Below are positions 19,640 to 31,469 of a stretch of DNA of 64,000 nt, piece by piece. Position 1 is the stretch's first letter. The number at the start of each line of letters is the position of its first letter. The notes under the pieces are model-generated. The model searched no databases, was not told where the DNA came from, and saw only the letters and a list, made by a program, of their open reading frames with translations. The position numbers were made by a program, and so were the translations under genes. The DNA is from Diplonema papillatum (lineage: Eukaryota > Euglenozoa > Diplonemea > Diplonemida > Diplonemidae): NCBI GenBank assembly GCA_030068145.1, contig JAPJBO010000035.1:1-64000 (forward strand), read 5' to 3'.

Positions 19640-21150
19640 TTACACTCCCTGCGACCCTTTTTCCCTTTCCCCTATTTTATTTTGCACTTTCTTCGACGAA
19701 GACTTGATGCTAGCATCAAACATGCATGCGAGGCAGCGTTCTGCCTAAACATTAAACTAAGTTTTTCCCCCCAACAGAGTCTGCCGGCCCTCTGAGGGCA
19801 CAGGTCTCACTCTGCTCTCCAAAACGGAGAGGACAACGATTCTCAGAAAATATGGGAATACCCAAAAACCTACAAAGATAGGAACTCCCAGCCGACCGCG
19901 ACAAGGCAGCACCGGCAACGGACATAGCACCGAGCTGACAGAGACCCCACCTCCGACTTTACAAAAAATGTGAAGCTTGGAAAGGACCGCGTTGTCTACG
20001 CGGGAAAAGGTTGACTGTCAGTAATTCTCTTCCCTCCTTCAAACCCAACAAGAACAGTCTTCCGGATGGTAAACAGAAAGCGAACCATACAGCCTTTCCC
20101 CTCCCCACCTAACAGATGCAAATGTGACGTCCCAACGCTTCTCTGCAGCAACGGCGACTGAAGTCCGGAAGCAAAAACCCCCGCATCCCTTTGTTGGCCG
20201 CGAGGCCGGATCTATAACATGATCACAGTGTGGAAAGCCATCTAACTGCGATTGACTGAGGCTGAGGGGCGAAGAAGAACCCCTTGTGTTGTGAGACTGT
20301 ACCTGGCCCGGAATCTGGGGTCATGGGACGATGGGCCCTACTACTGCTGGCACTGGGCTCGTGAGCTTGCCCATCCTTTTGGAAACATCTGCCACACTGT
20401 GGGCACCTTCTAGGCTGTGGAACTGCTTATTCGCATTGTTTCCTTCCAGTTTCCTGGCATCTGCAGTGAACTTCACGAAGCCGGGAGCGTCGACACTCGT
20501 TGCACAGATTCATGCCACAGGTTTCAGTGGAGTACTCTTCTCCCTGTTGCGAAAGCGGGATCCCTACCGACAGCATAGTAGAGGAATAACCCCCGACAGT
20601 GACTAGGATGGCAACCACCGGGTGATGGTGGTTGCCCAACCATGCTCCGGCTCTTCTTCAAACCCGAGCACTTCCCCTGGGATGCATCTGTGCGAGGTCC
20701 CTCCAATCGAGAGGTCCAAAGCAAGCAGCCAACCTCGAGCATGTGCCAAAAGACACAAACTGGACCCATCGACGCCAACTTCACATCGTATCTCGTTGGC
20801 TTCATGGGAACCACGGGAAGTCCATGTGGACTCGCTGTTCATCAGCAAATCCCCAGCAACGGTGTACCATGTGCCTGCTGGTCTTGTCTTTTAGATACTT
20901 TGTGAACTCGTGTTGGCGTTGTCGATATGTTTTCGGATTATTTTGAGGGGTTGAACTTAAAATGCATCCGAGAACGGTGAATGCCAACCCAAGATTGGAC
21001 TCAGGGCTCGAATGGCACTGCGGCCAGGTGTCCGTCAAACTATTTTTTTTTTTTGTAATTTTCTGCCCTATTATTTTTTTTTTAGCGCGCGCGCCCAGAT
21101 TTTTTTGAGGTGCCCGAGCGCGAGCCAAAAGTAAAAAATAGTCAGCCCTT
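19640..21150. other. No recognisable gene
   Basis: Mixed-composition sequence with only short overlapping ORFs in several frames (for example 20622-20946) and no protein-like conservation that I recognise. A GAGGGC/GCCCTC-containing stretch occurs near 19785. Nothing else can be supported. Confidence 0.3.
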
Positions 21151-21247
21151 AATGGAGAAAAAAACACTCTCGAACCCAAATTTTTGGCTCTCGACCCCCG
21201 GGTCTCGAGCCAAAAGTTTGGGTTCTCGAGTGTTTTTTTTCTCCATT
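21151..21247. repeat. Hairpin of about 45-bp arms
   Basis: AATGGAGAAAAAAACACTCT is matched inversely by AGTGTTTTTTTTCTCCATT. The arms meet around a CCCCGGG centre (CTCGACCCCCGGGTCTCGAG). Confidence 0.85.
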
Positions 21248-21261
21248 ATTCACCATACATG

Positions 21262-21415
21262 TACGCCTATATATATTTAGCCTATATTCGATTATTTTCG
21301 CGTTTTTCCCAAAAAATAATAAAGGCGAAATATAGGCTAAATATAGGCTAAATATGGGCTAAATATAGGCTAAATATAGGCATATAGGCGAAATAAATTT
21401 CGCATTATTTTTGTG
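21262..21415. repeat. TATAGGCTAAA minirepeats
   Basis: Repeated TATAGGCTAAATA motifs (about 21326-21390) lie next to the inverse TTTAGCCTATA near 21276. Related GCGCCTATAT motifs recur at about 24000-24060. Confidence 0.65.
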
Positions 21416-21961
21416 CAATATTTTATTCGAAAATATTCCTGGTCACCATCTGGACCGAGTGTCATGCATAAACGCGCTGTTTTGTGCGGAATTCGTGCGC
21501 AAACCCGATGATCCGGTAGCCAACGAGCTGAAAGTGCCAATAACGACATGTTAGGGTTGGCTGACTGGAAAAATTAGGTCGTAGACCCGGCGGATAAACC
21601 GGACAAACCATAAACTTGCCACGTCTATGAAGTTGCCGTAGGCCGCTACAGCCGCAAGTCGCACACTTCGCTCTTTGCGGAGAAGATGTCATTCACTTCG
21701 GCCGTGGGTGTCTCCGCTGGTTTTTTTTGTCCTTTCGTCTTGCACGCTGCTGCTGTTGTATTCCGCTGAAGTCGGCTCTGGGTGGTAAGGAGGCGCACCA
21801 CTCGTCGTAAACCACCGTATCGCTCGGCAGTCAGCCCCGTTTCTCACATCAGCTTCTCAAATCGGGCGAGGCAACTGCTGCACTTGCCAGGTAGACCGAT
21901 GCAGCGGCGGCCACTCCACCGTGCTTGATGGCATGTCAGCCGCGTGAGTCGTGCTTCTTAC

Positions 21962-22246
21962 CTGGAGGCGTTTTTGACTGTCGTCGTCGGCTTGTCGTTT
22001 GTCGGGTTTGCGTCTACGCCGGGCTGCGCTGCAGGCAAGGTCAGCGCGAAAGCATTGCCTTTCGGCTTGTGTTTGCTGCCCTTGGGCGACCTCGTTTGCG
22101 CTTTGGCGCTGGCTTCTTTTCGGACGACTTTCTGTCTTCGCTGGTATCTCGGCTTCGGGCTCTTCGTTGTCAGACTCGGTCGTTGTTGCGACCGAGTCAG
22201 ACGACCCAGACGAGGCGTCAGAAACGACCAGCTTTCTCTTGACCAT
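21962..22246 (-). CDS. Possible exon, unrecognised basic/acidic protein
   Basis: On the minus strand an ATG at 22246 opens a 95-codon frame (MVKRKLVVSDASSGSSDS, then DNEEPEAEIPAK) ending at a consensus donor CTCCAG|GTAAGA at 21962/21961. A second frame over the same DNA encodes KRKRGRPRAA, an AT-hook-like motif, and a third is also open and Lys/Pro-rich. Which frame, if any, is used cannot be settled. No downstream acceptor partner was identified. Confidence 0.3.
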
Positions 22247-22730
22247 TCTTTTCCCGTTCTGGAAGAATAAGAAGGAACCAACACGTGGATAAGTGTTGGC
22301 AGTCGTGTTTTCACACTCATGCAAACTAGACCACCGTCGACCAACCTCTTGTCGACCACACTCGATGCGAAGATGTCCTGTTCTTGGTGAACGTGCTCTA
22401 AACGCGGACAATTGCTGTTTCGACGGCATGACACAGCCTTTGTTGTGCACGAAGGCGCAGCAAACATGGACCCAGCTATGCGTACATTCTCCAATCTGCC
22501 TTCATCATGCACACAAGCAAAAGCATGTAGTCAAAGTCGAACCTAACTACGTGACCTTGGGTCACTGTTTTTTCGCGAGAACAAGTTCCAGCAGCCTTTC
22601 TCAGCTTCTGACAGCACAGAGCCGCGTTTCTGCACGAGAAAACAGCCAGGGAAGTCAATAGGAAAATATTCATAAAACATTATTTTTGAATATTTCTCGA
22701 ATATTTCTGCATTGTTTTATATTTTTTTGA

Positions 22731-22870
22731 ATTTATTTCGCCTATATGCGCAGGCCTTGCGTTCCGCATGCAGAACGTACGGAATTCCGCACGTGAATAA
22801 AATTGTGATTTTCCGTACGTGCGGAATTCCGTACGTGTTTCCGCACGTGTTTTCCGCATGTGTTTCCGCA
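22731..22870. repeat. Dispersed palindromic repeat, copy 1
   Basis: Contains CCTTGCGTTCCGCATG, CGTACGGAATTCCGCACG and its inverse CGTGCGGAATTCCGTACG around ATAAAATTGTGATTTT. The same order occurs at 27545-27668 inside an intron. Confidence 0.85.
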
Positions 22871-23172
22871 TGTATTAAAATTGGCACTCACATGTGTGCA
22901 AGGTCAGCCACCTACTATCATTGGTTTGTCACAGTCGGGAATTCCGTCCAGACCTTGGACCGAAGGGTGGGTCCGTCCGTCGGGCAACAATCCATCGACT
23001 GATCGCGTGGACCATTAGCACACACAAAAGCAAAAGTGGATGTTCTTGAGGTTCTTGTACGAAATCTTGCTCTCATTTCGCCTTGTAGACCCCTGTGTCC
23101 CGCCAAACCAACACATATGTTTGTTCCTGCACCGGTCCCAGCTTGCGATCATGGACTGTGAGCAGGGCTTAT

Positions 23173-23384
23173 CATGCAGGGTCAAAACCTTGTGTCTTTT
23201 TGGAAATGGCCAAAATTTTATTTCCAGAAAAAAAATGGGTTTTTTGAATTTTAAAAATTTGGAACAAACTCTGCGGTAATTCTTGCGGAAGTTGAGCAAT
23301 TTTTTTTTTTCCAACTTTTTTTTTTTGGGGTCCATCGGCTCCGCGGGAGCGTTTTAAAAAGACACAAGGTTTGGACCCTGCATG
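23173..23384. mobile_element. 212-bp MITE, copy M5 (TSD TTAT)
   Basis: Full-length copy with TTAT at 23169-23172 and 23385-23388. Confidence 0.9.
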
Positions 23385-23995
23385 TTATGTAAATGTCAAC
23401 CTGCCCCGATTCTTTTCTCCTGAGATGTGTCTTTTGGCTTGGCTAATCAACCTGTGAGGCAATACTAATATGCCTGGCCGCGGACGCCAATTCAATAAGC
23501 TGACAGCCAAGGAGGATGAGCAGGTTGATGTGCGGCAGTGTGAAGCGACCATCGAGCAGTGTGATATTAACTTACTTACGAACTTTCACTCTAATCAAGA
23601 TCGTCCCACCTACTATTTTCTAAGAAGCATTCATGTGTTTTGTTCCTCTTTTCCCCCTTTGAAACGTCCTGCCCACTCCTTACCGGAAAACAAGTATGCA
23701 TGTAAACAACTACGCACTTTTTCCTTCGTGTTCTTGCAGGAGGTCCGCAACAAGCGGATAGATCCCGTGGCACCAAGCCAACTGCACAAAACCACGAAGC
23801 CCGCAAAGTGATGCTGATGTGGACTTGGCGACCCAAATATGGCAAGTTGGGGGCAGCCTCCCTACCAGACTACACCCTGAACCCTTTTCTGGAGCTTGTA
23901 CCCCTCCTGCATGAAACTCGGAAAAGTTTTTTTTGGATCTTTTCCGCACGTTCCGCATGTGAATTAAATTTGAGCCCAAAAGCATCGGAAGCCAT
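23385..23995 (+). repeat. Duplicated segment, copy 2 (with empty MITE site)
   Basis: Matches 17993-18435 and then about 18861-19120, but lacks the MITE pair and the insert near 18960-19065. A 113-aa ORF (from 23470, MPGRGRQFNKLTAKEDEQ) runs through it with a possible intron ending CTTGCAG at about 23739. I do not recognise the product and it may be a decayed gene. Confidence 0.75.
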
Positions 23996-24147
23996 GTATA
24001 TGCGCCTATATGCTATTATTTTGTTGCCTATATGCGCCTATAAAAAATATATAGGCGTACATGTATGAATGTATGATTCACGGGGAATAAATAGCTATTT
24101 TCCGCTGCGCGGGCCACTCCCCCCCCACTGGGACAACAGGGCAAAAC

Positions 24148-24198
24148 CTTGAGTATGTCACCCCCCCTCTCAGGCCTTGGGGGGTGACATACTCAAGG
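24148..24198. repeat. 20-bp inverted repeat
   Basis: CCTTGAGTATGTCACCCCCC (24148-24167) is matched inversely at 24179-24198, with an 11-nt loop. A third partial GGGGGTGACAT follows near 24209. Confidence 0.85.
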
Positions 24199-24836
24199 GG
24201 TTTTTGGGGGGTGACATGTTCACGGGGGGGGGTAGGTACGAGTGTATTCACCGTAGTGGGTCACCCGAATGAGTGCTACTTTGGACGGTACGTTATGCGC
24301 CGAAGAAGCAATGCCAGAAGCCACCCAGGCACACAAAAGCTGCTCAAACGTACGTCTGAGTTAGCTGTGTATGCGCGGGTCGTTAACGGGCGTGATGCCC
24401 CAAGCAAGAAGTTCAGCGAAGACAGTCCCACCCACCCTCACTCAATGATCACGAGGGCTCCCAGCTGCTAGATGCCTACCTCAGGCAGAGGATGCACGGG
24501 ACCTGTTAGACATGGCGCCATACTTCTATATTCTTGCGCGTATCTCTGTCGGATCTAGAAGGCTTGGTGAAGAAGACACACCTTGATTCCGAGATGTGCT
24601 TCAATCTTGACCTCGGCGTGCACGTCATGTCTACAGCACCAAGTATCATCGATTCAACATACACCGTTGAGGAGCGCTCCTAGTCAGCACTCCTTGTCAC
24701 CTTCGTGTTTCTCGGTTGAAGGCATCCCAAACGCTCTACGAAGCGAAAGAAATATCAGTCGTTGAACATATTGACAGAAGTAGATTTGTGCAATTGTTTT
24801 CACTTTCAGGAGAGGGACAACACGGCGGGGGAAAAT

Positions 24837-26228
24837 ATGGCTCTCTCGCATGCGCTACTGTTCGGTTTAGTCCTCGTGTGGTGGACCGTTTTTAGCGAAA
24901 CGGTGACCGAGCCATACATGGACGAGCCATTCCATGTTGGGCAGACATTGCGGTACGTTGACGGGAATTGGTCAGAATGGGATCCTAAGATTACGACACC
25001 ACCCGGTCTCTACGTGATTGGCTGTGCCTGGCATCATGCCTGGACTTCATTGCAGACGTTCGAACCGGAGCTGTTTTCTAAGGAAGGTTTCAACAATCTG
25101 GCTGTTCTGAGGTTGCTGTGCATTGTGATTTACATTGCTCTGCTGACCATAAGGCGAGCACTTCAGGAGAAGGAACAGACTAGAGCTCTCGTAGCTAACT
25201 GCGAAACTACGCAGTCAGATGCTGAAGCCGAGTTTGGAAAAGACAGGGCTTCTTTGGCCTCATTGACGATGCCAGTGTTGTTTTTTTACGCACCCTTTTA
25301 CTACACTGACGGTGCTTCCGTGTTGACAATCAGCACCTTGTTTGCAGTGCTTGCACGAAAAGCTGGGGGCGCTGACTCGGCCGTCTGCTTCGGTCTCTCT
25401 GTGTTCGCTGTCTCTCTTCGGCAAACGAACATAATCTGGGTCGGGTTCTGTTACGGAGTTGCGTTGCTGCATGAGTCCGGAGTTATATCCATAGCGGACA
25501 TCTTCGGCTCTTTTGACAAGGTCCGCAGCATATTGTCGAATCTTTTTTTCAAGGCGCGATACCTCGCGCTTCTACTGCTGCTCGTGTTGTTTTCCGCATT
25601 CGTCTGTGTTAATGGTGGCATTGTCCTTGGCGACAAGTCCAACCACCAGGCGGTCTTTCACCCGACTCAACTTGTCTACTTAATGTGTTTGCTGCCGTTT
25701 TTCTACCCCATCTACAGCCTCCAGGCCTTGTCACTTGCAAGCAAGCAGAAGGTTGCGTGGACTCTCACCATCTGCGCCTGGGCAATGTTCGCCACCTACT
25801 GCCTTCGGTACCATCTGATTTCGCACCCTTTCACCCTTGCCGACAACCGGCACTACACCTTCTACCTGTGGAAGTGCTTGCAACTAGCAGACCCGGAGTC
25901 CCTTCGCCGATACATTCTTGTTCCAGTTTCAACGTTCGGACTTGTCGGTCTGCTGCACGCGTTCTCACGAGTTCGCTCGACAGTCTTCGTATTGTACACC
26001 ATCGCTACGACGTGCACTTTGATCTTCTCCCCCCTGTTTGAGCCACGGTATTTTGTCCTGCCCCTCTTCTTCATCCAGTACGCGGCTAGTGTCCCAGAAC
26101 CATCCTCGCAAGTCGCCGATTCTCTGCACATTCTGCTGCATGCCGCCATCAACGCCGTGACCATATTTGTGTTTGTAGCAAAACCTTTTGTGTTCGCAGA
26201 TGGCACCGCAGGACGGTTCATGTGGTGA
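24837..26228 (+). CDS. ALG10: Dol-P-Glc:Glc2Man9GlcNAc2-PP-Dol alpha-1,2-glucosyltransferase
   Basis: A 463-aa multi-pass ER membrane enzyme that adds the last glucose to the dolichol-linked N-glycan precursor, the mark recognised by oligosaccharyltransferase. The DIE2/ALG10 signature is at residues about 20-60: TEPYMDEPFHVGQTLRY, then WDPKITTPPGLY. Many hydrophobic segments follow, for example YLALLLLLVLFSAFV and QLVYLMCLLPFFYPIY, and LADNRHYTFYLWK near residue 345 is also typical. The length is close to the human protein. ATG 24837 is chosen; the frame is open upstream to 24762 but without ATG, and a CTTTCAG acceptor-like site at 24803-24809 suggests a 5' UTR intron or a trans-splice site. 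No introns are seen in the coding part. Confidence 0.92.
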   Translation: MALSHALLFGLVLVWWTVFSETVTEPYMDEPFHVGQTLRYVDGNWSEWDPKITTPPGLYVIGCAWHHAWTSLQTFEPELFSKEGFNNLAVLRLLCIVIYIALLTIRRALQEKEQTRALVANCETTQSDAEAEFGKDRASLASLTMPVLFFYAPFYYTDGASVLTISTLFAVLARKAGGADSAVCFGLSVFAVSLRQTNIIWVGFCYGVALLHESGVISIADIFGSFDKVRSILSNLFFKARYLALLLLLVLFSAFVCVNGGIVLGDKSNHQAVFHPTQLVYLMCLLPFFYPIYSLQALSLASKQKVAWTLTICAWAMFATYCLRYHLISHPFTLADNRHYTFYLWKCLQLADPESLRRYILVPVSTFGLVGLLHAFSRVRSTVFVLYTIATTCTLIFSPLFEPRYFVLPLFFIQYAASVPEPSSQVADSLHILLHAAINAVTIFVFVAKPFVFADGTAGRFMW

Positions 26229-26825
26229 CATCGCAGGGGAAGCAAGATGAAGCGCTTTCGTTCGCGCTGCCCTGAGAGATCCGAGATTCTGTGCAGAAGT
26301 CCTAACATGTTGAGCTGTTTTGCGATGCCCTCCAAGGTTGTCTGCAGGGTTCCTGTTTTCCTCCTAATATATCTAAGCGGAATATTTACGATCTGCTGAG
26401 CAAAGCCCGCCGTGTCATCCTCCATACATTTTGGCAACGAAGAAATTAGAGCGCCATTCCTCTCCTTTCTTTTCCGGGTAAGCGTGAGGTCGTTGCCAGG
26501 GTCCATTCACAAACGCACCCGTGCTTGGCTGTCTTTCGACTGAAAATGTTGGCCAGGCTCCTTGGTCCATTACAGAGACCTATGAAGGTCACCGGCTGGT
26601 CGTCAACTATGTGTTTCGGGTTCCGTTTTCCCTCGGTTTTCACCTTCAAACTACTTCCGTAGGAACCAAGGAACACGGGAAGCGAGAATCTTTTTCTGCC
26701 CAAAATGGGGTCGATGAGGCTGTCGAATCAGAAACACACAGGAAATAGGGTGGGCGTTGGTGGGCAGTAGAACACCCTTCATCGACAGCTAAGACGGCGC
26801 GGTGGACGTGGTGCGAAAGCAGCTC
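26229..26825. other. Intergenic region between ALG10 and RELCH-like gene
   Basis: About 600 bp with no supported gene. Short ORFs occur in several frames. It should hold the 3' end of the ALG10 transcript and the start region of the next gene. Confidence 0.35.
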
Positions 26826-29800
26826 ATGGAAGCTGCAGAGGAAGCGGTTGTTGCATATGTCATACAGAATGACATGTCTCTGACAGCTTTGGAGCTGTAC
26901 GAGGAGCTGAAGGAACGAGGAGTGTGCTCCGCCGAGCTCAGAGCATACGTAGACGCTTCAGTCAAGAAAGCGGGCGACTTGCCCGAAGATGATATAAGTA
27001 CCGAAGCTGGCATACTCCAGCCGACACCTGCCCCCATGGATGGACGTCTCCGTGAGGCTCTTGCTGAGAATGCCATGCTCAAGAAACAGCTCGCAGCTGT
27101 GCACCGCGACGGCTTCGCAACCACGAACATCACCAACTGCCCGGGGTCGTACGAGTCGCCCCAGGTCCTGACTGCAGAGCTGCACCAGCTTTCTTTACAA
27201 TTGAAGAAGCTTGAGGATCGCGAGAGCGCGCTGCTGCAAGTCATTGCTGAGCGCTTGCCGACCATCATCACTTCAGTCCGAACAAGCCGCAAGGAATGCC
27301 TCGTGCAGGTGTTGCTGGCTATCATACAGCAGCATTCGGACCCCAAGGTTCGAACTTCGCTTCTGTTCCACTACGTTACCTTGTTCAAGCGACCCGACGG
27401 GGAGCAACGTGGGCTGATTGTCGATGGTATTCTTACTCATAATCTACTCCTCCCGGAACGTGCATTATTGGAAACGCTTTCTCGTCTTTTTGTTGAACAG
27501 TGCCATGGCAGGACTCATTTTTAATTTATAAATCATTAATCATAGATGTACGCCTGTATGGGCGGAGCAGGCCTTGCGTTCCGCATGCGGAACGTACGGA
27601 ATCCCGCACGTGAATAAAATTGTGATTTTCCGTACGTGCGGAATTCCGTACGTGTTTCCGCATGTAGGTAGATAAATTCGGAGCCAGGCGGTAGCTATTT
27701 TCGCCCGCTGTTTCGGAATCTTAGAAAGTTCTATTGACCTAATCTAGAGCAATTAACCATGTTTTCAGGGCAGCGGGTGCACCGAGGCCGGAGAACTTCG
27801 CTCTTTCAACGAATCCACACCTACAGGCTTCAAGCAAGTCGCGCAAATACTCTCGCGAAGCGATCCACGAAGAATTGAAACAGAAATACTGGCTTCTCTC
27901 AGTGTTCTTACCCAGAATCGGTACCCGGAACACCGTGTTCTCGCCATTGAGGCAACAAGTGCCTTGTACGAGTATCTGCGACCAGCACTGCAGCGGGAGC
28001 TCCTCACGGACGTGTTTCACGAGTGGGAACGTGATGCCTCCGGCTTGGTCAGAGAAACCGTTGTCAAAACCATCGCCGGAATGGCGGACACCACCAACGT
28101 CCGCCTGTGCTGTCCATTCCTAGTATCGGGCCTGACCGACGGGTCCCAGCGCGTTTTGAAAGCAGCGGTCCAAAGCACGAAACATCTGGCAGCCCTTGCC
28201 GTCGTTGAACGGTGCCTCGTCCCGTGTATCGTTGACCCTTTAGCAGCGACGCTAGCAGTCGACTCATCACCGCCGACCGTGGAACGAACTAATTTGCGGT
28301 TCTCCGCCTTCAGCTGCCTGCTGGATGCTGTGAAAGAAGAGCTGGCGCAAACCGTCCCGGCCAGCATAGGCTCGCGTTCAGCTGCGCTCAGCCTCCTAGT
28401 TACAAAGGCGATCCAACGGCAAGTCAAAGGGCAGTGGCCCGCCATAGAATGGCTGGTCGGACCTTTCGTTACCCGCGTCCTCTCAGCCATTGTCACGACA
28501 GCGAAGATGGACACGAGCAAGGGTGCGCAAAATGCGAAAAGAGGCAGGGACGCCGTTGCCCCCAGAGAGCTTGATGGCGTGCACCCGCCCGTGTCAGTAG
28601 GTGGTGCAAAAGGGCCACCGGTGCTTGGGAGGACTGCAAGCCAGCCACTTGCCAACAACGGCAATTCATCGACTTGTGCACCTGGGCAGCAGCAGCAGCA
28701 CGCACAGCCGCAACAGCAGCAACCGCAACTACCACAACAGATGGACAGCACTGCCGGGCCAGCCTCGGGCCTGTTGCACCTGGCCGTCGATGTCTTGTCG
28801 ATGTCTTCAAGTCGCTTCGGGGCTTCCTTTGATGCTGACGTTGTGACGCCGTTGTTCACAGACGTTATCCTCAGCGGGCCTGAAGTGCTCGAACCCCACA
28901 GCACCCTCCCTACCGACGTGCGTTCCGCATCCTCTCCCCAGTGGCACCTCCTCCCCGCCTTCATCCGGTACTGTGCTGCAGTTAAGCACCTTCACAAACA
29001 CCCATCTCCCGAGCCTTGCACTGCCGAACCGCCCGAAGAGCTGAGAAACCGAGGGACCAGTGACGCGAATCTCGTTAGTGAGAACGTAGAAATTGGGATC
29101 CCGTCATCCCCCCTGTCCTTGTTGCTGGCGACTGCGATTCAGTCATCAGTCGATGAAGAGCGGTGTAAAGAGATGGGGAAGGCAGTGTGTGAGGTGTGCA
29201 TTGAGGGTGAAGACCGGCAAGCCGTGCAAGCGACGGTAGTTGATGTACTCTGGGATTGCCTGCCTATGGAAGATGCGTTGGTACGTGTGACAGCTGCAAG
29301 GTTGCTGGCCATTCTGCTAGAGGGACGATGTTTGCACAGGGAATTGGTTGCGAAACGTGTGCTGCCGGCAGTGTTGGCGCTGAGCAGCGATACGTGCAAT
29401 ACCGTCCGCCTGTCGGCGATGCGGTGTTGTGCATGTTTGGCCACCACCGCGCCTTCTGCAGATGTCCTGCAAAGACTAGCCGCAGCCAGTAGGGGAACAT
29501 ACAATTTCTCCCAGAATGATTTGTCGTCCTGCCACGCATGGCTGTCCTCTGTGCAACATCACATCCCACGAATGCCACCTGCCTTCATCTCCTCTGCCAT
29601 TCTTCCGCAACTTGATAAATCCGTCGTTGCTGCTCTTGAAGCAGCTTGTCCTGGCGGGCTTCAGGGGACAATCGAACCGCAAATGCATTGCACTGGCATC
29701 CTGAACCATCTGATCCCCCTCATCTGCGACTGTGTCAAGCTGCTACCTCCCGGGATCTCGTCTTGCACACCGTTCACCCAGGCGGATGAAAACTCCGGAG

Positions 29801-30210
29801 TCACGCTTAATGCACTACTTCAATCCCTCCGTGGGTTGTCCAAAGCGATGAACGACCCCGTTCTGAGCCCTTTGTTAGGCTCCACGCTCGTGCACCTCGA
29901 AGCCTTCGTTGACCGCGATGAGAAGGAAAACAAGCGAGACCGGCTGTTCGCCAAGTTCCGCGACCTCCTCCCGACCAACGAGCACCCGACCCTTGATTCC
30001 AGGGACAGAGTCCCGGTGCCCAAGCCCACGTCCGGTACCCCAAAGCATGATCACGCACCACATCACAGCCCTTCGGCGGACGACATGCCGGACATCTCTT
30101 GCCTGTACCCCGTAAACACAAACCTTTCTGTGACCCCCGCGGCATACCAAGCCAAAAACCGCTCTCTGTTCTCGAAAGTCCAACAGAAGCTGTTCGGCGG
30201 TGTAGATTGA
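26826..30210 (+). CDS. RELCH: RELCH-like LisH/HEAT protein, two exons
   Basis: 994 aa from exon 1 (26826-27426) and exon 2 (27827-30210). The intron (GTATTC donor, CTACAG acceptor, phase 1) is placed so that KRPDGEQRGLIVDG joins FKQVAQILSRSDP, matching the human RELCH order. A LisH motif is at residues about 5-40 (AVVAYVIQNDMSLTALELYE), followed by a helical region and HEAT-type repeats (NRYPEHRVLAIEATSALYEY, then SGLVRETVVKTIAGMAD). A polyGln insert lies at 28690-28740. In animals RELCH binds RAB11 on recycling endosomes and helps sterol transfer to the trans-Golgi network; the same role here is inference. The frame is open upstream to a GTG at 26802 but ATG 26826 is preferred. The protein is shorter than human (about 1200 aa). 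Confidence 0.85.
27545..27668. repeat. Dispersed palindromic repeat, copy 2, inside the RELCH intron
   Basis: Almost the same sequence as 22731-22870, including the paired CGTACGGAAT.. and ..ATTCCGTACG blocks. It is a MITE-like insertion that forms about a third of the intron. Confidence 0.85.
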
Positions 30211-30675
30211 TTGTGCACGACCGATGTCCGGTTCGTAGTAGGATTCAACCGGTCGACCACTGGTCTTTGTGCCGAATCAATCGGCCCATCCTATTGTATC
30301 TGGGTTAGAATACACCCCGCCTGTCGTGTGTTTTAAAGCGATTGATCAAGCAACCTTATCCTTGAACAACAAAGCTTCTGAGGGATTCTGCATTTACGCG
30401 CATTCTGCACCAACGCGTAGTACGGGGTGTTTGAGAAGCATAACCAAAAGGCGACAAGCAGAAATATGGTAACCCCCCCTCTTCAAACCCAAGAAACATT
30501 TCCCCCCTCGCGGTTAAATAACCTGGCCGCAGTGGTGCAAGCACCACGCGCTCTTCAAACCCAAGAAGCATTTCCCCCCCCCCTAGAGGCAGTGCCCTGC
30601 CTAAACATTAAACTAAGATTTTCCCCCCCTCGCATCGTATTATTAAATAGCTCTTGTTATCAAAGGGAAAAATTA
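30211..30675. other. No recognisable gene
   Basis: Downstream of RELCH. It contains two similar C-rich stretches (CTTCAAACCCAAGAA followed by a C run, near 30480 and 30550). Confidence 0.35.
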
Positions 30676-30790
30676 GCTTATATCCAAAAGTCAAATTTTC
30701 GTTTCGCTTATATCCAAAAGCCAAACTTCGTTTCGCTTATATCAAAACCTGGATATAAGCGAAACGCAAATTTGACTTTTGGATGTAAGC
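30676..30790. repeat. Hairpin of 40-bp arms (GCTTATATCC type)
   Basis: The left arm 30676-30715 and the right arm 30751-30790 are inverse with two mismatches. The motif CGCTTATATCCAAAAG also occurs in the loop. It directly precedes the 30813-32495 element. Confidence 0.85.
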
Positions 30791-31469
30791 GAAACGAAAT
30801 TTAGCTTTTTGGATACCGTCTTCGGAAAAATATTGGATAGGAAAAATATCCAAAATTTTCTGGGACGGCCATTTTATCCAAAATATTTCCTATCCAAACA
30901 TTTTTCCTATCCAAATATTTTTCCGGTCCGATCAAAGTTCAAGCCGATTTTCCGGTTGTTAAGTCCAGAACGTATTCCCCCGCCCCCTAATTTTGATTTT
31001 CTCCCCGCGCCTCATGAGCCACGGAATCCTAGGCTGAGAGCGCTTTGGACGCTCCGACCCAGCGGGTCTGGGTCTCGGTTCGCGGCCGGTACTAGGAAGC
31101 AACGGGGACGCTGATGGTTCGATTCGCAGAAGGGAAAGCGCTTGCTGATGGAACCGTTTCTTGCGCCCTCACCATTCGATGTACTGCTTTGTTGTCGCGG
31201 TGTTGGCCCATTTATTCGGGGTCGAGGTCAAGTGGAACCCCTTCGTGTCTGCGACCTGGGGAATGATCCGGCTCGTTTTCCCCGCAAAGATCACTTGGTA
31301 CTACGGGGATGGGTGTCCCGTCCGCAGCCCCACCAGTCACAACAGCAACGCTTTGCTTGTCGCCCATAGTCAATGTGCACATCACGAGTACCTTTCGGGG
31401 CGAGTGTCGCATGGCATGAAATGCGCCGCAGCATGGTCGCAGTTCAAGACGCAGCTTTGTCGGACATCG

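Noticed and set aside
31080-31140. Possible tRNA (GGTTCGATTCG box)
   Set aside because: A B-box-like sequence is present but no matching acceptor stem, A box or anticodon arm could be folded.
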